Shown one piece after another: positions 35,829 to 44,852 of a stretch of 64,000 nt of DNA. The first letter of the stretch is position 1. Each line of letters starts with the position of its first letter. The DNA is from Streptococcus oralis subsp. tigurinus (GTDB taxonomy: Bacteria > Bacillota > Bacilli > Lactobacillales > Streptococcaceae), in assembly GCF_002356415.1 (NCBI RefSeq), contig NZ_AP018338.1:1302001-1366000 (forward strand), written 5' to 3'. The notes beneath the pieces were generated by a model, which worked only from the letters and a program-made list of their open reading frames with translations, did not search any database and was not told where the DNA came from. The translations under genes were made by a program, and so were the position numbers.

Positions 35829-36555
35829 ATGCTTGTTTCACAAAGACGAGTTCTGAGTCGCTTGATAAATCAGGTCGGTAGTCAAAGCCTGCAAAACTGA
35901 GCTTGCGAGCTTGTTCGACTGTTTTGACCTGCCCCTCTATCAAGGCGGTCAAAAAGGCGCCACGGGCTTTTTTTGAAATGGTTGAGTGGATTTTCAACTG
36001 ACCTACCTTGTCCTCCATAAATTTGAAGGTCACCATCTTTTCTCTGATTTCCTTAGAAAATACAGTTTCAAACTCTGATGACAAAAGAGAAAATATCAAG
36101 TCCTCATCCTGTAGCGCCTCATCGTAGGCTGACTTCCAATGAGTCTTGAGTGTTTTACCAGCTACTTTTAATTTCATCAAAAAGTCCAAACGGTGAGGAG
36201 CCATGGGAGATAGGGCTGGAACTACGCCATACAAAGCTGATGTAATTAAAACATGATCTTCAAGATAGGTTTGTTCAGCCTCGGTTAACCCATCTCGTTT
36301 GATGTAGCGATACATGAGACCGTCAAAGAGTTTCAGGGCTGGATAATTCTTAGCCCTCTGATCTTTTAGAGCTTGAATATTAGTGTACTCTTCTTCTGCT
36401 TTCTCGTCAGATACCTTATAAAAAGTCTCTAATTCACTAGCTGAGTAATTCGCCAGTGAGTCAAGGACTGCCTGACTTTCTTCCCTCAAAGGGAGCGCTT
36501 CGATACAAGGATGGTCTGTGTTCATTTCTTTTGCTGTTGGGATTAAAATTTTCAT
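35827..36555 (-). CDS. yaaA: Peroxide stress protein YaaA family (UPF0246)
   Basis: 242 residues. The N-terminal M-K-I-L-I-P-T-A-K-E-M and the C-terminal K-K-A-R-G-A-F and F-A-G-F-D-Y segments match the DUF328/YaaA family. In E. coli YaaA limits free iron and DNA damage under peroxide stress; streptococci make much H2O2, so this role would fit but is inferred. A TTGGTC-17-TACACT promoter ends 6 nt before the ATG, again predicting a leaderless mRNA. It is a single-gene unit. Confidence 0.9.
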   Translation of the reverse strand: MKILIPTAKEMNTDHPCIEALPLREESQAVLDSLANYSASELETFYKVSDEKAEEEYTNIQALKDQRAKNYPALKLFDGLMYRYIKRDGLTEAEQTYLEDHVLITSALYGVVPALSPMAPHRLDFLMKLKVAGKTLKTHWKSAYDEALQDEDLIFSLLSSEFETVFSKEIREKMVTFKFMEDKVGQLKIHSTISKKARGAFLTALIEGQVKTVEQARKLSFAGFDYRPDLSSDSELVFVKQA

Positions 36556-36561
36556 ATTGTT

Positions 36562-36590
36562 AGTGTAGCATATTTTTCAATCACGACCAA
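36562..36590 (-). promoter_or_regulatory. Promoter of yaaA, leaderless type
   Basis: Minus-strand TTGGTC (36585-36590), 17-nt spacer, extended TGCTACACT (hexamer 36562-36567), six bases, ATG. Confidence 0.65.
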
Positions 36591-36602
36591 GAATTTCATC
36601 TT

Positions 36603-36626
36603 AAAAACCTCGGTTCACACCGAGGT
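36603..36626 (-). terminator. Terminator of the 36635-38230 gene
   Basis: An 8-bp stem (ACCTCGGT / ACCGAGGT, 36607-36614 and 36619-36626), 4-nt loop, T5 on the minus strand. Confidence 0.85.
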
Positions 36627-36634
36627 CTCTTTGT

Positions 36635-38230
36635 TTACTTCACTTTGAAGGTCTTGAGGTAATTATCTTTTCCAACCTGACCTTCGAAGGATTGGCCATT
36701 TTCAAGGTAAGGAAGGTCGTCTGATACGGAAGCCTTGACCTTATAAATCTTGCCATCAACTTTAAAGAAATAGACGGTATCCCCCTTGATAACAGCGGAT
36801 TTAAGATCTGAAACCACTCCATTGATACTTTCTACCGTTTCATTATCCAGGTCGAGGTCGTTTTTATTGGCATATTTACTGAGGAGTTCATCTACTGTAG
36901 CTGCTACGATGACGTTTTGGTACTCCACTGCATCAACCAAAGCATACTCCTTGACCAAGCCTGCATTGTCCTTCAAGCCCATGATGTAGAGCGGTTTGTC
37001 GTTGAGATTGACAAGGATAGGGAAGGTCGCCTTGTAGGCTTTCTCCTGCACGGCTCCTTCTGCGGACGCACGGGCAGATTCTTCGGTTGCTGATGCTAGA
37101 TTGTACTTGGTGATTTCACCAGTACGCATGTTTTCAAGGATAAATCCTAAATTACTTTCGTCAGCATTTGCTGAAGTCACACCCGTGTAGAGATAAATGT
37201 CATTTCCGATAGAAAGATAGTTATAGCCCTCGGTCGTTTGGGTAACGTTTTTCTTAGAAATCAAGGCATTCCAGAAGCCGTCTTTATACTTGCCGTTGTA
37301 GTTGATTTGCTCGATAGTTTCTTCAGCTGGATAGACACGATCCACCCATTCTGGGACTTCATCCAAGCTGTATTCCTTGGTTTCTCCATTGGTGGCGTCT
37401 AAGATAATAACAGATGAAGGACGAGGTACTCCTAGACCAAACTGCTTTTGATAAACGGTTGCTACATAGAAAGGATTGCCTTCATCATCCACCTCAAAGG
37501 AGGGCGTTTTAAAAATCTTGGTTGGGTACTTGATCCGAAGATGACGTTTGACATCGCGGTTAAAATATTCAGAGTCTGAATACTTCATTGGCGTTTTTAA
37601 ATCCACCAATTCCGCATTTCCCGTCACCATATCAACCTTGATATACTCGCCAATTCCTTTGGACTGATTATTAAACCATTTGATCGGGTCGGCATACTCC
37701 AAAGGAGTCACCCGATAGGGTTTGCCATCAACTGTCAGCTGGGTATAAGTATCTGCTGCTACGTACTGGGAGACCTTATCCGTCAGAGAGCCTAGATAAC
37801 GGTCCCCAATCTTTTCTGCAGTGCTCCGATCTAGGATTGGAACCTTACTGGTATCACTCTTAGGAAAATCTTTAAAGTCTTTTTCTGTGATAGACACCAC
37901 ATTAGCATAATTTTTTGCTTGGAAAAAGCTTGATGTCACTAAGGCAACCAGACCAGCAAGGGCAAAGATAAGTCCTGCGGCCAGCAACAATCCTCCACCT
38001 AATTTATTAAAATGAAATCCTTCTAGATTGAGATCTTTGGCAGCCTTGCCATGACGTACATGAACAGTTTTAAGGAGATTGGTATCCTTGCGGAAACTAA
38101 ACAAAATCCCCATCACCACCAAATGCCCACAGAGAAAGAAGATGAATTCCCAGCTAGTTAAATTGAAGGGCGGCAAAAAGATATACCAAGTCGTTGCGAT
38201 AAAAACAAGTTCAAAAAGTATGCGTTTCAT
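36635..38230 (-). CDS. Unrecognised membrane protein with large extracellular PepSY-like region
   Basis: 531 residues. Membrane helices at about 5-23, 27-46 and 77-102; the remaining 430 residues should be extracellular. That region contains at least three similar strand-turn-strand units: I-K-V-D-M-V-T-G-N-A-E-L-V, V-I-I-L-D-A-T-N-G-E-T-K-E-Y and F-I-L-E-N-M-R-T-G-E-I-T-K-Y, which look like PepSY-type repeats. No catalytic motif is seen. It lies 11 nt after the deformylase-like gene, which it follows in one operon. Function unknown; an envelope-associated regulatory or protease-inhibiting role is only a guess. Confidence 0.8.
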   Translation of the reverse strand: MKRILFELVFIATTWYIFLPPFNLTSWEFIFFLCGHLVVMGILFSFRKDTNLLKTVHVRHGKAAKDLNLEGFHFNKLGGGLLLAAGLIFALAGLVALVTSSFFQAKNYANVVSITEKDFKDFPKSDTSKVPILDRSTAEKIGDRYLGSLTDKVSQYVAADTYTQLTVDGKPYRVTPLEYADPIKWFNNQSKGIGEYIKVDMVTGNAELVDLKTPMKYSDSEYFNRDVKRHLRIKYPTKIFKTPSFEVDDEGNPFYVATVYQKQFGLGVPRPSSVIILDATNGETKEYSLDEVPEWVDRVYPAEETIEQINYNGKYKDGFWNALISKKNVTQTTEGYNYLSIGNDIYLYTGVTSANADESNLGFILENMRTGEITKYNLASATEESARASAEGAVQEKAYKATFPILVNLNDKPLYIMGLKDNAGLVKEYALVDAVEYQNVIVAATVDELLSKYANKNDLDLDNETVESINGVVSDLKSAVIKGDTVYFFKVDGKIYKVKASVSDDLPYLENGQSFEGQVGKDNYLKTFKVK

Positions 38231-38241
38231 CTGAGTTCCTC

Positions 38242-38652
38242 CTAAATAATCCGTCCTTCCAAATGATCCAGTTCATGTTGACAGATTTGAGCTGGAAAAC
38301 CTGTTAGCGTAATGGTCTGCTCCTGCCACTTACTATCACGATAGGAAACCGTAATCGTTTCATAACGAGTTGTTGGTCGCACCCCAGTCAAGGACAAACA
38401 ACCTTCCTCTGTCTCGTAAGGTCCTTTATAGGAAAGGAGAATGGGGTTAAACATGACCATGGGAACTAGGCCAAGATTAAAGATAATCACGCGCTTCTGC
38501 ACCCCAATCATATTGGCCGCTAGACCGACACAGGTCTCGCGATTGGCCAGCAGGGTATCCTGCAAATCTCTAGCTAGATAAAGGTCTTCCTGACTTGCAG
38601 GTTTCGAGACCTGCGACAAGAATAAGACATCTCGGACAATTTTCTTTTCCAT
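38242..38652 (-). CDS. Peptide deformylase-like protein, probably degenerate
   Basis: 136 residues, shorter than the usual 200-residue streptococcal deformylase. Motif 2 E-G-C-L-S-L (83-88) and motif 3 H-E-L-D-H (126-130), which hold the metal ligands Cys85, His126 and His130, are intact. Motif 1 should be G-x-G-L-A-A-P-Q; here it is V-G-L-A-A-N-M (42-48), so the catalytic Gln is Met48. It may be a weakened or retasked paralogue of Def. An AAGGAG site and an extended -10 (TGCTATAAT, 38681-38689) precede it. Confidence 0.85.
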   Translation of the reverse strand: MEKKIVRDVLFLSQVSKPASQEDLYLARDLQDTLLANRETCVGLAANMIGVQKRVIIFNLGLVPMVMFNPILLSYKGPYETEEGCLSLTGVRPTTRYETITVSYRDSKWQEQTITLTGFPAQICQHELDHLEGRII

Positions 38653-38680
38653 TCTCTTTCACTCCTTGCTATTTTACTTT

Positions 38681-38689
38681 ATTATAGCA
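38681..38689 (-). promoter_or_regulatory. Extended -10 promoter of the deformylase-like gene
   Basis: Minus-strand TGCTATAAT about 30 nt before the ATG. No good -35. Confidence 0.55.
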
Positions 38690-38726
38690 CAAAAGGGAGC
38701 AACTCCTAGTCCTTTCTCTCAAATGC

Positions 38727-38752
38727 AAAAAAAGCCATCCGAAGATGACTTT
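38727..38752 (-). terminator. Terminator of caxP
   Basis: A 9-bp stem (AAAGTCATC / GATGGCTTT with one wobble) closed by a TTCG tetraloop and followed by a T run on the minus strand. Confidence 0.85.
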
Positions 38753-38756
38753 CTTT

Positions 38757-41453
38757 TTAAATCGCGTTCTTATCAAGACCAAGTTTACGTTGAACAAACT
38801 TAACGATTTCGACGATAAGTATCATTGAGAAGCTTCCAGCTAGAACAATAGCCCATTGTGACAAGTCTAGTTTGGTTACGTGGAAGATACCTTCAAGTGG
38901 TTCTACAACGATTGTTGCCATCAAGAGGATGAAGGATACCAAGATAGACCAGTTGAAGGTCTTAGACTTGAATGGTCCGACTGTCAAGATGGATTGGTAA
39001 ACAGACTTGACGTTGTAGGCATGGAAGAGTTGGATCAAACCAAGTGTTGCAAAGGCCATGGTGAGGGCATCCGCATGAATGGCTTGGTTGTCTCCTACAT
39101 GGACTGGATAGGCAAGAGCAAGACCATAAACAGTCAAGACGAGAGCCCCTTGGAGTACACCTTGATAGATGATAGAACTCATGACCCCACCTGAGAAGAA
39201 GCTTGATTTGCGTCCACGTGGTTTGTGGGTCATAACACCTGGCTCAGCTGGTTCAACACCAAGGGCGATAGCTGGGAAGGTATCGGTTACCAAGTTAATC
39301 CACAAAAGATGAACTGGCTGTAGGACATCCCAACCAAACAAGGTTGATAGGAAGATGGTTAATACTTCAGCCGTATTGGCAGAAAGCAAGTACTGAATAG
39401 TCTTTTGAATATTTGAGAAGACCTTACGTCCTTCTTCAACTGCGACGATAATAGTCGCAAAGTTATCATCCGCAAGAATCATATCAGAAGCTCCCTTAGA
39501 AACCTCTGTACCAGTGATTCCCATACCGATACCGATATCGGCTGTTTTCAGAGCTGGGGCGTCATTAACACCGTCACCTGTCATGGCAACAACCTTACCT
39601 TGGTTTTGCCAAGCTTTCACGATACGAACCTTGTGTTCTGGAGATACACGCGCATAAACAGAGTATTGACCAACTACTTTTTCAAATTCTTCATCTGAAA
39701 GTTCGTTGAGCTCAGCACCTGTCAAGACATGGTCTTCTGAGTCATTTTCATCAATAATTCCCAAACGTTTGGCAATGGCTTCCGCTGTGTCTTGGTGGTC
39801 ACCAGTGATCATGATTGGACGGATTCCTGCTTCCTTAGCAACACGAACCGCTTCTGCTGCTTCGGCACGCTCAGGGTCAATCATCCCAATTAAACCAGTA
39901 AAGATCAAGTTGTTTTCAAGCTCTTCAGAAGTAAGATTTTCTGGAATACTATCGATAATCTTATAAGCACCTGCAAGGACACGCAAGGCTTGGTGAGCCA
40001 TTTCCGAGTTGTTTGTATGGATTAATTCAGTGACTTTCTCATCAATCGGAGCAACATCTCCAGCTTTATCACGAGCAACACAGCGTTTCAAAAGTTGATC
40101 TGGAGCCCCCTTGACTGCCACGAGGAATTTGCCATCTGGCAATGGATGAACCGTTGACATGAGTTTACGATCTGAGTCAAATGGCAACTCAGCAACACGC
40201 GGATATTTCTCTAAGAACCCTTTAACATCATAGCCTTTGTCCAAGGCATACTGGATGAAGGCTGTTTCCGTTGGATCCCCAATCAGGTTTCCTTCAGCAT
40301 CAATCTTAGTATCGTTGGCCAAGACAACAGAACGAAGAAGAGGCATTTCAAGACCTAGTTCAATGTCATCAGCAGAATCATGTAGAACTGCGTCATAGAA
40401 GACTTTCTCGACTGTCATCTTGTTCATGGTAAGCGTACCAGTCTTATCAGAAGCGATGATTTCTGTTGAACCAAGTGTTTCGACTGCTGGCAACTTACGA
40501 ACGATAGAGTTTCGTTTGGCCAAAACTTGAGTACCAAGGGCAAGAACGATCGTCACGATAGCAGGAAGTCCTTCTGGAATGGCTGCAACAGCAAGCGCAA
40601 CAGAGGTCATCAACTCACCAAGTGGATTTTTACCTTGAATGAAGACTCCAACTACAAAAGTAACAAGGGCAATAACCAAAATTGCATAGGTCAAAACCTT
40701 AGAAAGGTTGTTCAAGTTTTGTTTGAGTGGCGTGTCTGTCTCGTCAGCATCTTGGAGCATGCCAGCGATATGACCCACTTCAGTGTACATACCTGTATTG
40801 ACAACAACACCAAGACCACGACCATAGGTCACGTTTGAGTTTTGGAAGGCCATATTGACACGGTCACCAATACCAGCATCTGCAGCGAGCTCGACGGTCA
40901 AATCTTTTTCAACTGGAACAGACTCACCTGTCAATGCTGCTTCTTCGATTTTAAGAGAATTAGCTTCTAGCAATCGTAGGTCTGCTGGAACTACATCACC
41001 AGCTTCAAGAGCAACGATATCACCTGGTACCAATTCTTTGGAATCAATCTCAGCCATGTGCCCATCACGAATAACGCGAGCAGCTGGACTAGACATAGAC
41101 TTGAGGGCTTCGATGGCTTCTTCTGCTTTTCCTTCTTGGTAAACACCAAAGGCAGCGTTGATGATAACCACGGCTAGGATAATGATGGCATCTGCGATAT
41201 CTTCCCCACCAGAAGTTACGACTGACAAGATAGCCGCAGCAACTAGGATGATAATCATCAAATCCTTAAATTGCTCGATAAACTTGACTAGGAGAGATTT
41301 TTTCTCACCCTCTTCCAGTTCATTGCGTCCATATTCAGCTAGACGTTTCTGCGCTTCGCTTGACGAAAGACCTTGCTCAGTTGCTTCAACTGACTTCAAG
41401 ACCTCTTCAGGACTTTGAGTGTAAAACGCTTGGCGTTTTTGTTCTTTTGACAT
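38757..41453 (-). CDS. caxP: P-type Ca2+/Mn2+-exporting ATPase
   Basis: 898 residues from the ATG at 41453 (M-S-K-E-Q-K-R-Q-A-F), chosen because AAGGAGGAG lies just ahead; an open frame further up runs into the leader. P2-type features: T-G-E-S-V-P, phosphorylation site D-K-T-G-T-L-T, K-G-A-P-D (nucleotide), M-I-T-G-D-H and G-D-G-V-N-D-A-P. Helix 4 reads V-A-A-I-P-E-G-L-P-A (ion site) and helix 6 N-L-V-T-D. It matches pneumococcal CaxP (also called MgtA), which exports Ca2+ and is switched on by Mn through its leader riboswitch. It is divergent from mntE. Confidence 0.93.
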   Translation of the reverse strand: MSKEQKRQAFYTQSPEEVLKSVEATEQGLSSSEAQKRLAEYGRNELEEGEKKSLLVKFIEQFKDLMIIILVAAAILSVVTSGGEDIADAIIILAVVIINAAFGVYQEGKAEEAIEALKSMSSPAARVIRDGHMAEIDSKELVPGDIVALEAGDVVPADLRLLEANSLKIEEAALTGESVPVEKDLTVELAADAGIGDRVNMAFQNSNVTYGRGLGVVVNTGMYTEVGHIAGMLQDADETDTPLKQNLNNLSKVLTYAILVIALVTFVVGVFIQGKNPLGELMTSVALAVAAIPEGLPAIVTIVLALGTQVLAKRNSIVRKLPAVETLGSTEIIASDKTGTLTMNKMTVEKVFYDAVLHDSADDIELGLEMPLLRSVVLANDTKIDAEGNLIGDPTETAFIQYALDKGYDVKGFLEKYPRVAELPFDSDRKLMSTVHPLPDGKFLVAVKGAPDQLLKRCVARDKAGDVAPIDEKVTELIHTNNSEMAHQALRVLAGAYKIIDSIPENLTSEELENNLIFTGLIGMIDPERAEAAEAVRVAKEAGIRPIMITGDHQDTAEAIAKRLGIIDENDSEDHVLTGAELNELSDEEFEKVVGQYSVYARVSPEHKVRIVKAWQNQGKVVAMTGDGVNDAPALKTADIGIGMGITGTEVSKGASDMILADDNFATIIVAVEEGRKVFSNIQKTIQYLLSANTAEVLTIFLSTLFGWDVLQPVHLLWINLVTDTFPAIALGVEPAEPGVMTHKPRGRKSSFFSGGVMSSIIYQGVLQGALVLTVYGLALAYPVHVGDNQAIHADALTMAFATLGLIQLFHAYNVKSVYQSILTVGPFKSKTFNWSILVSFILLMATIVVEPLEGIFHVTKLDLSQWAIVLAGSFSMILIVEIVKFVQRKLGLDKNAI

Positions 41454-41510
41454 GTGTCTCCTCCTTGACATTGTGTGCAAAACAAGTTCTCTTTTAGTTT
41501 TATGACAAAC

Positions 41511-41632
41511 AAAAAGAGACCTGTTAATCATAACAAGTCTCGCTGTTTAAGATAGTGCCGGAAAACATACTTTTCAGTATACAATTCGGAATGACGACAC
41601 TATCACAGGTTTCTGCCAGCTACTCCCTTGAG
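41511..41632 (-). ncRNA. yybP-ykoY-type Mn2+ riboswitch in the caxP leader
   Basis: On the minus strand the leader opens with the conserved loop CTCAAGGGAGTAGC (about 41619-41632), later CGGCACTATC pairing with GATAGTGTCG, and ends with a terminator hairpin (GAGACTTGTTA / TAACAGGTCTC, 41516-41541, one wobble) plus T5. This fits a transcriptional riboswitch that lets RNA polymerase through when Mn2+ binds. The same arrangement is established for the orthologous pneumococcal gene. Exact aptamer limits are approximate. Confidence 0.8.
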
Positions 41633-41639
41633 TAGTACT

Positions 41640-41667
41640 ATTATATCAAAATTTGAAAAGTTTTCAA
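41640..41667 (-). promoter_or_regulatory. Promoter of the caxP riboswitch transcript
   Basis: Minus-strand TTGAAA (41662-41667), 16-nt spacer, TATAAT (41640-41645). About 30 bp separate it from the divergent mntE promoter. Confidence 0.75.
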
Positions 41668-41697
41668 GGGTTTAAATCCGATGAAACAAGACTAAAT

Positions 41698-41726
41698 TTG
41701 AATTTTCCCTTGAAAACCAGTATAAT
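41698..41726 (+). promoter_or_regulatory. Promoter of mntE
   Basis: TTGAAT (41698-41703), 17-nt spacer, TATAAT (41721-41726); AAAGGAAG ribosome site follows at about 41748. Confidence 0.8.
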
Positions 41727-41759
41727 GGTAGAATACTATATGACTAGAAAGGAAGCCCG

Positions 41760-42944
41760 ATGAACCAATCCATGTCAAATCTCAAATTGGCAGAACGTGG
41801 AGCCATTATCAGTATTTCAACCTACCTCCTCTTGTCTGCGGCAAAATTGGCAACTGGTCACCTCCTGCATTCTTCCAGTTTGGTGGCAGATGGTTTCAAC
41901 AACGTATCCGATATTATCGGAAACGTTGCCCTCTTGATTGGGATTCGGATGGCCCGCCAACCTGCAGACCGTGACCATCGCTTTGGTCACTGGAAGATTG
42001 AAGATTTGGCTAGCTTGATTACTTCCATCATCATGTTCTATGTTGGTTTTGATGTGCTTCGGGACACCATTCAGAAAATCCTCAGTCGGGAACAAACACC
42101 TATTGATCCTTTGGGAGCGATTCTAGGAATCATTTCTGCGGCGGTTATGTTTGTCGTTTATCTCTATAACACAGGCCTCAGTAAGAAATCCAAATCCAAA
42201 GCTCTAAAGGCAGCTGCTAAGGATAATCTTTCTGATGCTGTTACCTCACTTGGAACCGCCATTGCCATACTAGCTAGCAGTTTCAATTATCCAATTGTGG
42301 ATAAACTGGTTGCTATCATCATCACTTTCTTTATCTTAAAGACAGCCTATGATATCTTTATCGAATCTTCCTTCAGTCTTTCAGATGGTTTTGATGACCG
42401 GCTACTAGAAGACTACCAAAAGGCTATCATGGAGATTCCAAAGATTAGTAAGGTCAAGTCCCAAAGAGGGCGTACCTACGGTAGCAACATCTACCTTGAT
42501 ATTACCTTAGAAATGAATCCCGATTTATCAGTCTATGAGAGTCACGAAATTGCAGATCAGGTCGAGTCTATGCTAGAAGAGCGATTTGGAGTCTTTGATA
42601 CCGATGTCCATATCGAACCAGCTCCCATACCTGAGGACGAAATTTTAGACAATGTCTACAAAAAACTGCTCATGCGTGAACAATTGATTGACCAAGGAAA
42701 TCAGCTAGAAGAACTCCTTGCTGAGGACTTTATCTATATCCGTCAAGATGGGGAGCAGATGGATAAAGAGGCTTATAAGGCTGAAAAAGAACTTAAAGCT
42801 ACAATTAAGGACATTCAGATTACCTCCATTAGTCAGAAAACCAAACTCATTTGCTATGAGATGGACGGTATCGTCCACACCAGTATCTGGCGCCGTCACG
42901 AAACTTGGCAAAAAATCTTTCATCAAGAAACCAAAAAAGAATAG
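41760..42944 (+). CDS. mntE: Manganese exporter MntE (cation diffusion facilitator)
   Basis: 394 residues. Six membrane helices in the first 215 residues. Metal-site motifs D-G-F-N-N-V-S-D (TM2) and D-N-L-S-D-A (TM5) are those of Mn-type CDF proteins; Zn-type ones carry His. A cytoplasmic ferredoxin-like domain follows, and the C-terminal 100 residues are a charged extension. It pumps Mn2+ out and protects from Mn overload. It is divergent from caxP, giving a two-exporter metal locus. It ends at a bidirectional terminator. Confidence 0.93.
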   Translation: MNQSMSNLKLAERGAIISISTYLLLSAAKLATGHLLHSSSLVADGFNNVSDIIGNVALLIGIRMARQPADRDHRFGHWKIEDLASLITSIIMFYVGFDVLRDTIQKILSREQTPIDPLGAILGIISAAVMFVVYLYNTGLSKKSKSKALKAAAKDNLSDAVTSLGTAIAILASSFNYPIVDKLVAIIITFFILKTAYDIFIESSFSLSDGFDDRLLEDYQKAIMEIPKISKVKSQRGRTYGSNIYLDITLEMNPDLSVYESHEIADQVESMLEERFGVFDTDVHIEPAPIPEDEILDNVYKKLLMREQLIDQGNQLEELLAEDFIYIRQDGEQMDKEAYKAEKELKATIKDIQITSISQKTKLICYEMDGIVHTSIWRRHETWQKIFHQETKKE

Positions 42945-42972
42945 AGAAATCCTGTCATAAGACGGGATTTTT
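42945..42972. terminator. Bidirectional terminator between mntE and the ABC-F gene
   Basis: A 10-bp stem (AAATCCTGTC / GACGGGATTT with one wobble), 4-nt loop, A/T tracts on both sides. Confidence 0.85.
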
Positions 42973-42980
42973 CTATCCTC

Positions 42981-44852
42981 CTAATTATCAAACTCACTTA
43001 AATATTCATAGCGTTCGTATTTTTCAAGGAGTTCTTCGTTTTTTTCATCGAGCTCTTTCTGAAGTGTCGCAAGTTTACCAAAATCAGAACCATTTGCCTG
43101 CATCTCCTCTTCAATAGCAGCGATACGATTTTCCAAGGCTTCAATATCACCTTCAATGCTTGCCCACTCCTGCTTTTCTTGGTAGGTCATGCGTTTCTTG
43201 TCTTCTCGAACCTTGACCACTCTTTCCTTTTCGGCCTTTTGCACTTGATTGGCCATCTCTGTTTCAAAGGCTTTTTCGTCAAGGTAGTCAGTGTAATGAC
43301 CAAAGAAAGGACGAATCTTGCCATCTTCAAAAGCGAGAATCTTGGTCGCTACCTTATCCAGGAAATAACGGTCGTGGCTAACTGTCAAGACAGGACCCGC
43401 AAAGCCCTGCAAGAAATTTTCCAAGACTGTCAAGGTCGCAATATCTAGGTCATTTGTCGGTTCGTCCAAGAGAAGTACATTGGGTTTTTCCAAGAGCAAT
43501 TTGAGCAGATAAAGGCGTTTTTTCTCTCCACCAGACAATTTCTCAATCAAGGTTCCATGCGTCGAACGTGGGAAGAGGAACTGCTCCAGCAACTCTGCAA
43601 TGGAAGTCCTAGAACCACCACTGGTCTTAACCTCTTCTGCCACTTCCTGCAGGTAATTGATCACTCGCTTGCTTTCATCCAAGCCTTCGATTTGCTGAGA
43701 GAAATAGGCGATGCGAACAGTTTCCCCAATCACAACTTGACCTGCTGTCGGCTCAAGACTTCCTGCAATCAAGTTGAGGAGGGTTGATTTCCCCACACCA
43801 TTGTCCCCAACAATTCCAATACGGTCTTTGGCCTGCACCAAGAGATTAAAATCTTGCAAAATCGGCTTGTTCTCATAAGCGAAGGAAACATCTTTAAACT
43901 CGATGATTTTCTTACCAATCCGACTGGTCTCAAAGTTCATGGTTAAGTCTGTCTCAGTAGGATTATCTGAAACTTCCTTTTTCAAGTCATGGAAACGATT
44001 GATACGAGCCTGCTGCTTGGTCGCACGCGCTTGCGGTTGTCTGCGCATCCAGGCTAATTCTTGCTTATAGAGTTGTTCTTTTTTGTGGAGCATAGCTACG
44101 TCACGCTCATCCTGCTCTGCTTTGAGGCGAACATAGTCCTGATAATTTCCCTGATACTCGGTCAAGCCTGCTCGGTCCAGCTCGAAAATTCGCGTTGACA
44201 GCGCATCTAGGAAATAACGATCGTGGGTGATAAAAAGGACGGTTTTCTTGGAATTTTTCAAAAAGAGGGTCAGCCACTCAATGGTTGAAATGTCCAGGTG
44301 GTTGGTCGGCTCATCCAATAGCAAGAGATCGTGGTCTCCAAGAAGAACTTGCGCCAACTGAACCCGTCTTCTCAGACCACCTGACAATTCACCAACTGGA
44401 GTCGACAAGTCCTGAATACCCAACTTACTGAGAACGGTCTTGACCTGACTCTCGATTTCCCAAGCTTGGAGAGAGTCCATCTCAGCCATGACGCGTTCCA
44501 AACGAGCCTGCTTGTCCTCGCTGTAGTTGAGCATGATCAACTCATACTCACGAATGAGCTGAATTTCCTTGAGGTCGCTGGAAAGAACCGTATCCAAGAC
44601 CGTCTTGCTATCATCAAAATCTGGATTCTGAGTCAAGTAGCCAATCTGATAATCATTCTTAGCTGAAAAGGGGCTAACGTCCCCATCAAAGCCAGAAGTG
44701 CCAGAAAGGACGTCCAAAAGGGTTGTCTTACCCGTTCCATTAACACCAATCAGACCAATTCTATCCAAATCATGGATAATAAAGGAAATATCCTTAAAAA
44801 CGGTCTTGTCACCAACGGATTTGCTTAGTTTTTCAACGATAAAATCACTCAT
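42981..44852 (-). CDS. ABC-F family ATPase (Uup/YfmR-like)
   Basis: 623 residues with two ABC domains: Walker [10 protein letters not shown] and G-D-N-G-V-G-K-S-T, signatures L-S-G-G-L-R-R-R and L-S-G-G-E-K-K-R, and an interdomain linker rich in Arg/Gln ([14 protein letters not shown]). There are no membrane helices. A C-terminal coiled coil (about 540-620) is the mark of the Uup/YfmR branch, ribosome-associated factors that help with stalled translation. It starts a unit with cca and dapB at its 5' side (4-nt overlap with cca). Confidence 0.9.
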   Translation of the reverse strand: MSDFIVEKLSKSVGDKTVFKDISFIIHDLDRIGLIGVNGTGKTTLLDVLSGTSGFDGDVSPFSAKNDYQIGYLTQNPDFDDSKTVLDTVLSSDLKEIQLIREYELIMLNYSEDKQARLERVMAEMDSLQAWEIESQVKTVLSKLGIQDLSTPVGELSGGLRRRVQLAQVLLGDHDLLLLDEPTNHLDISTIEWLTLFLKNSKKTVLFITHDRYFLDALSTRIFELDRAGLTEYQGNYQDYVRLKAEQDERDVAMLHKKEQLYKQELAWMRRQPQARATKQQARINRFHDLKKEVSDNPTETDLTMNFETSRIGKKIIEFKDVSFAYENKPILQDFNLLVQAKDRIGIVGDNGVGKSTLLNLIAGSLEPTAGQVVIGETVRIAYFSQQIEGLDESKRVINYLQEVAEEVKTSGGSRTSIAELLEQFLFPRSTHGTLIEKLSGGEKKRLYLLKLLLEKPNVLLLDEPTNDLDIATLTVLENFLQGFAGPVLTVSHDRYFLDKVATKILAFEDGKIRPFFGHYTDYLDEKAFETEMANQVQKAEKERVVKVREDKKRMTYQEKQEWASIEGDIEALENRIAAIEEEMQANGSDFGKLATLQKELDEKNEELLEKYERYEYLSEFDN

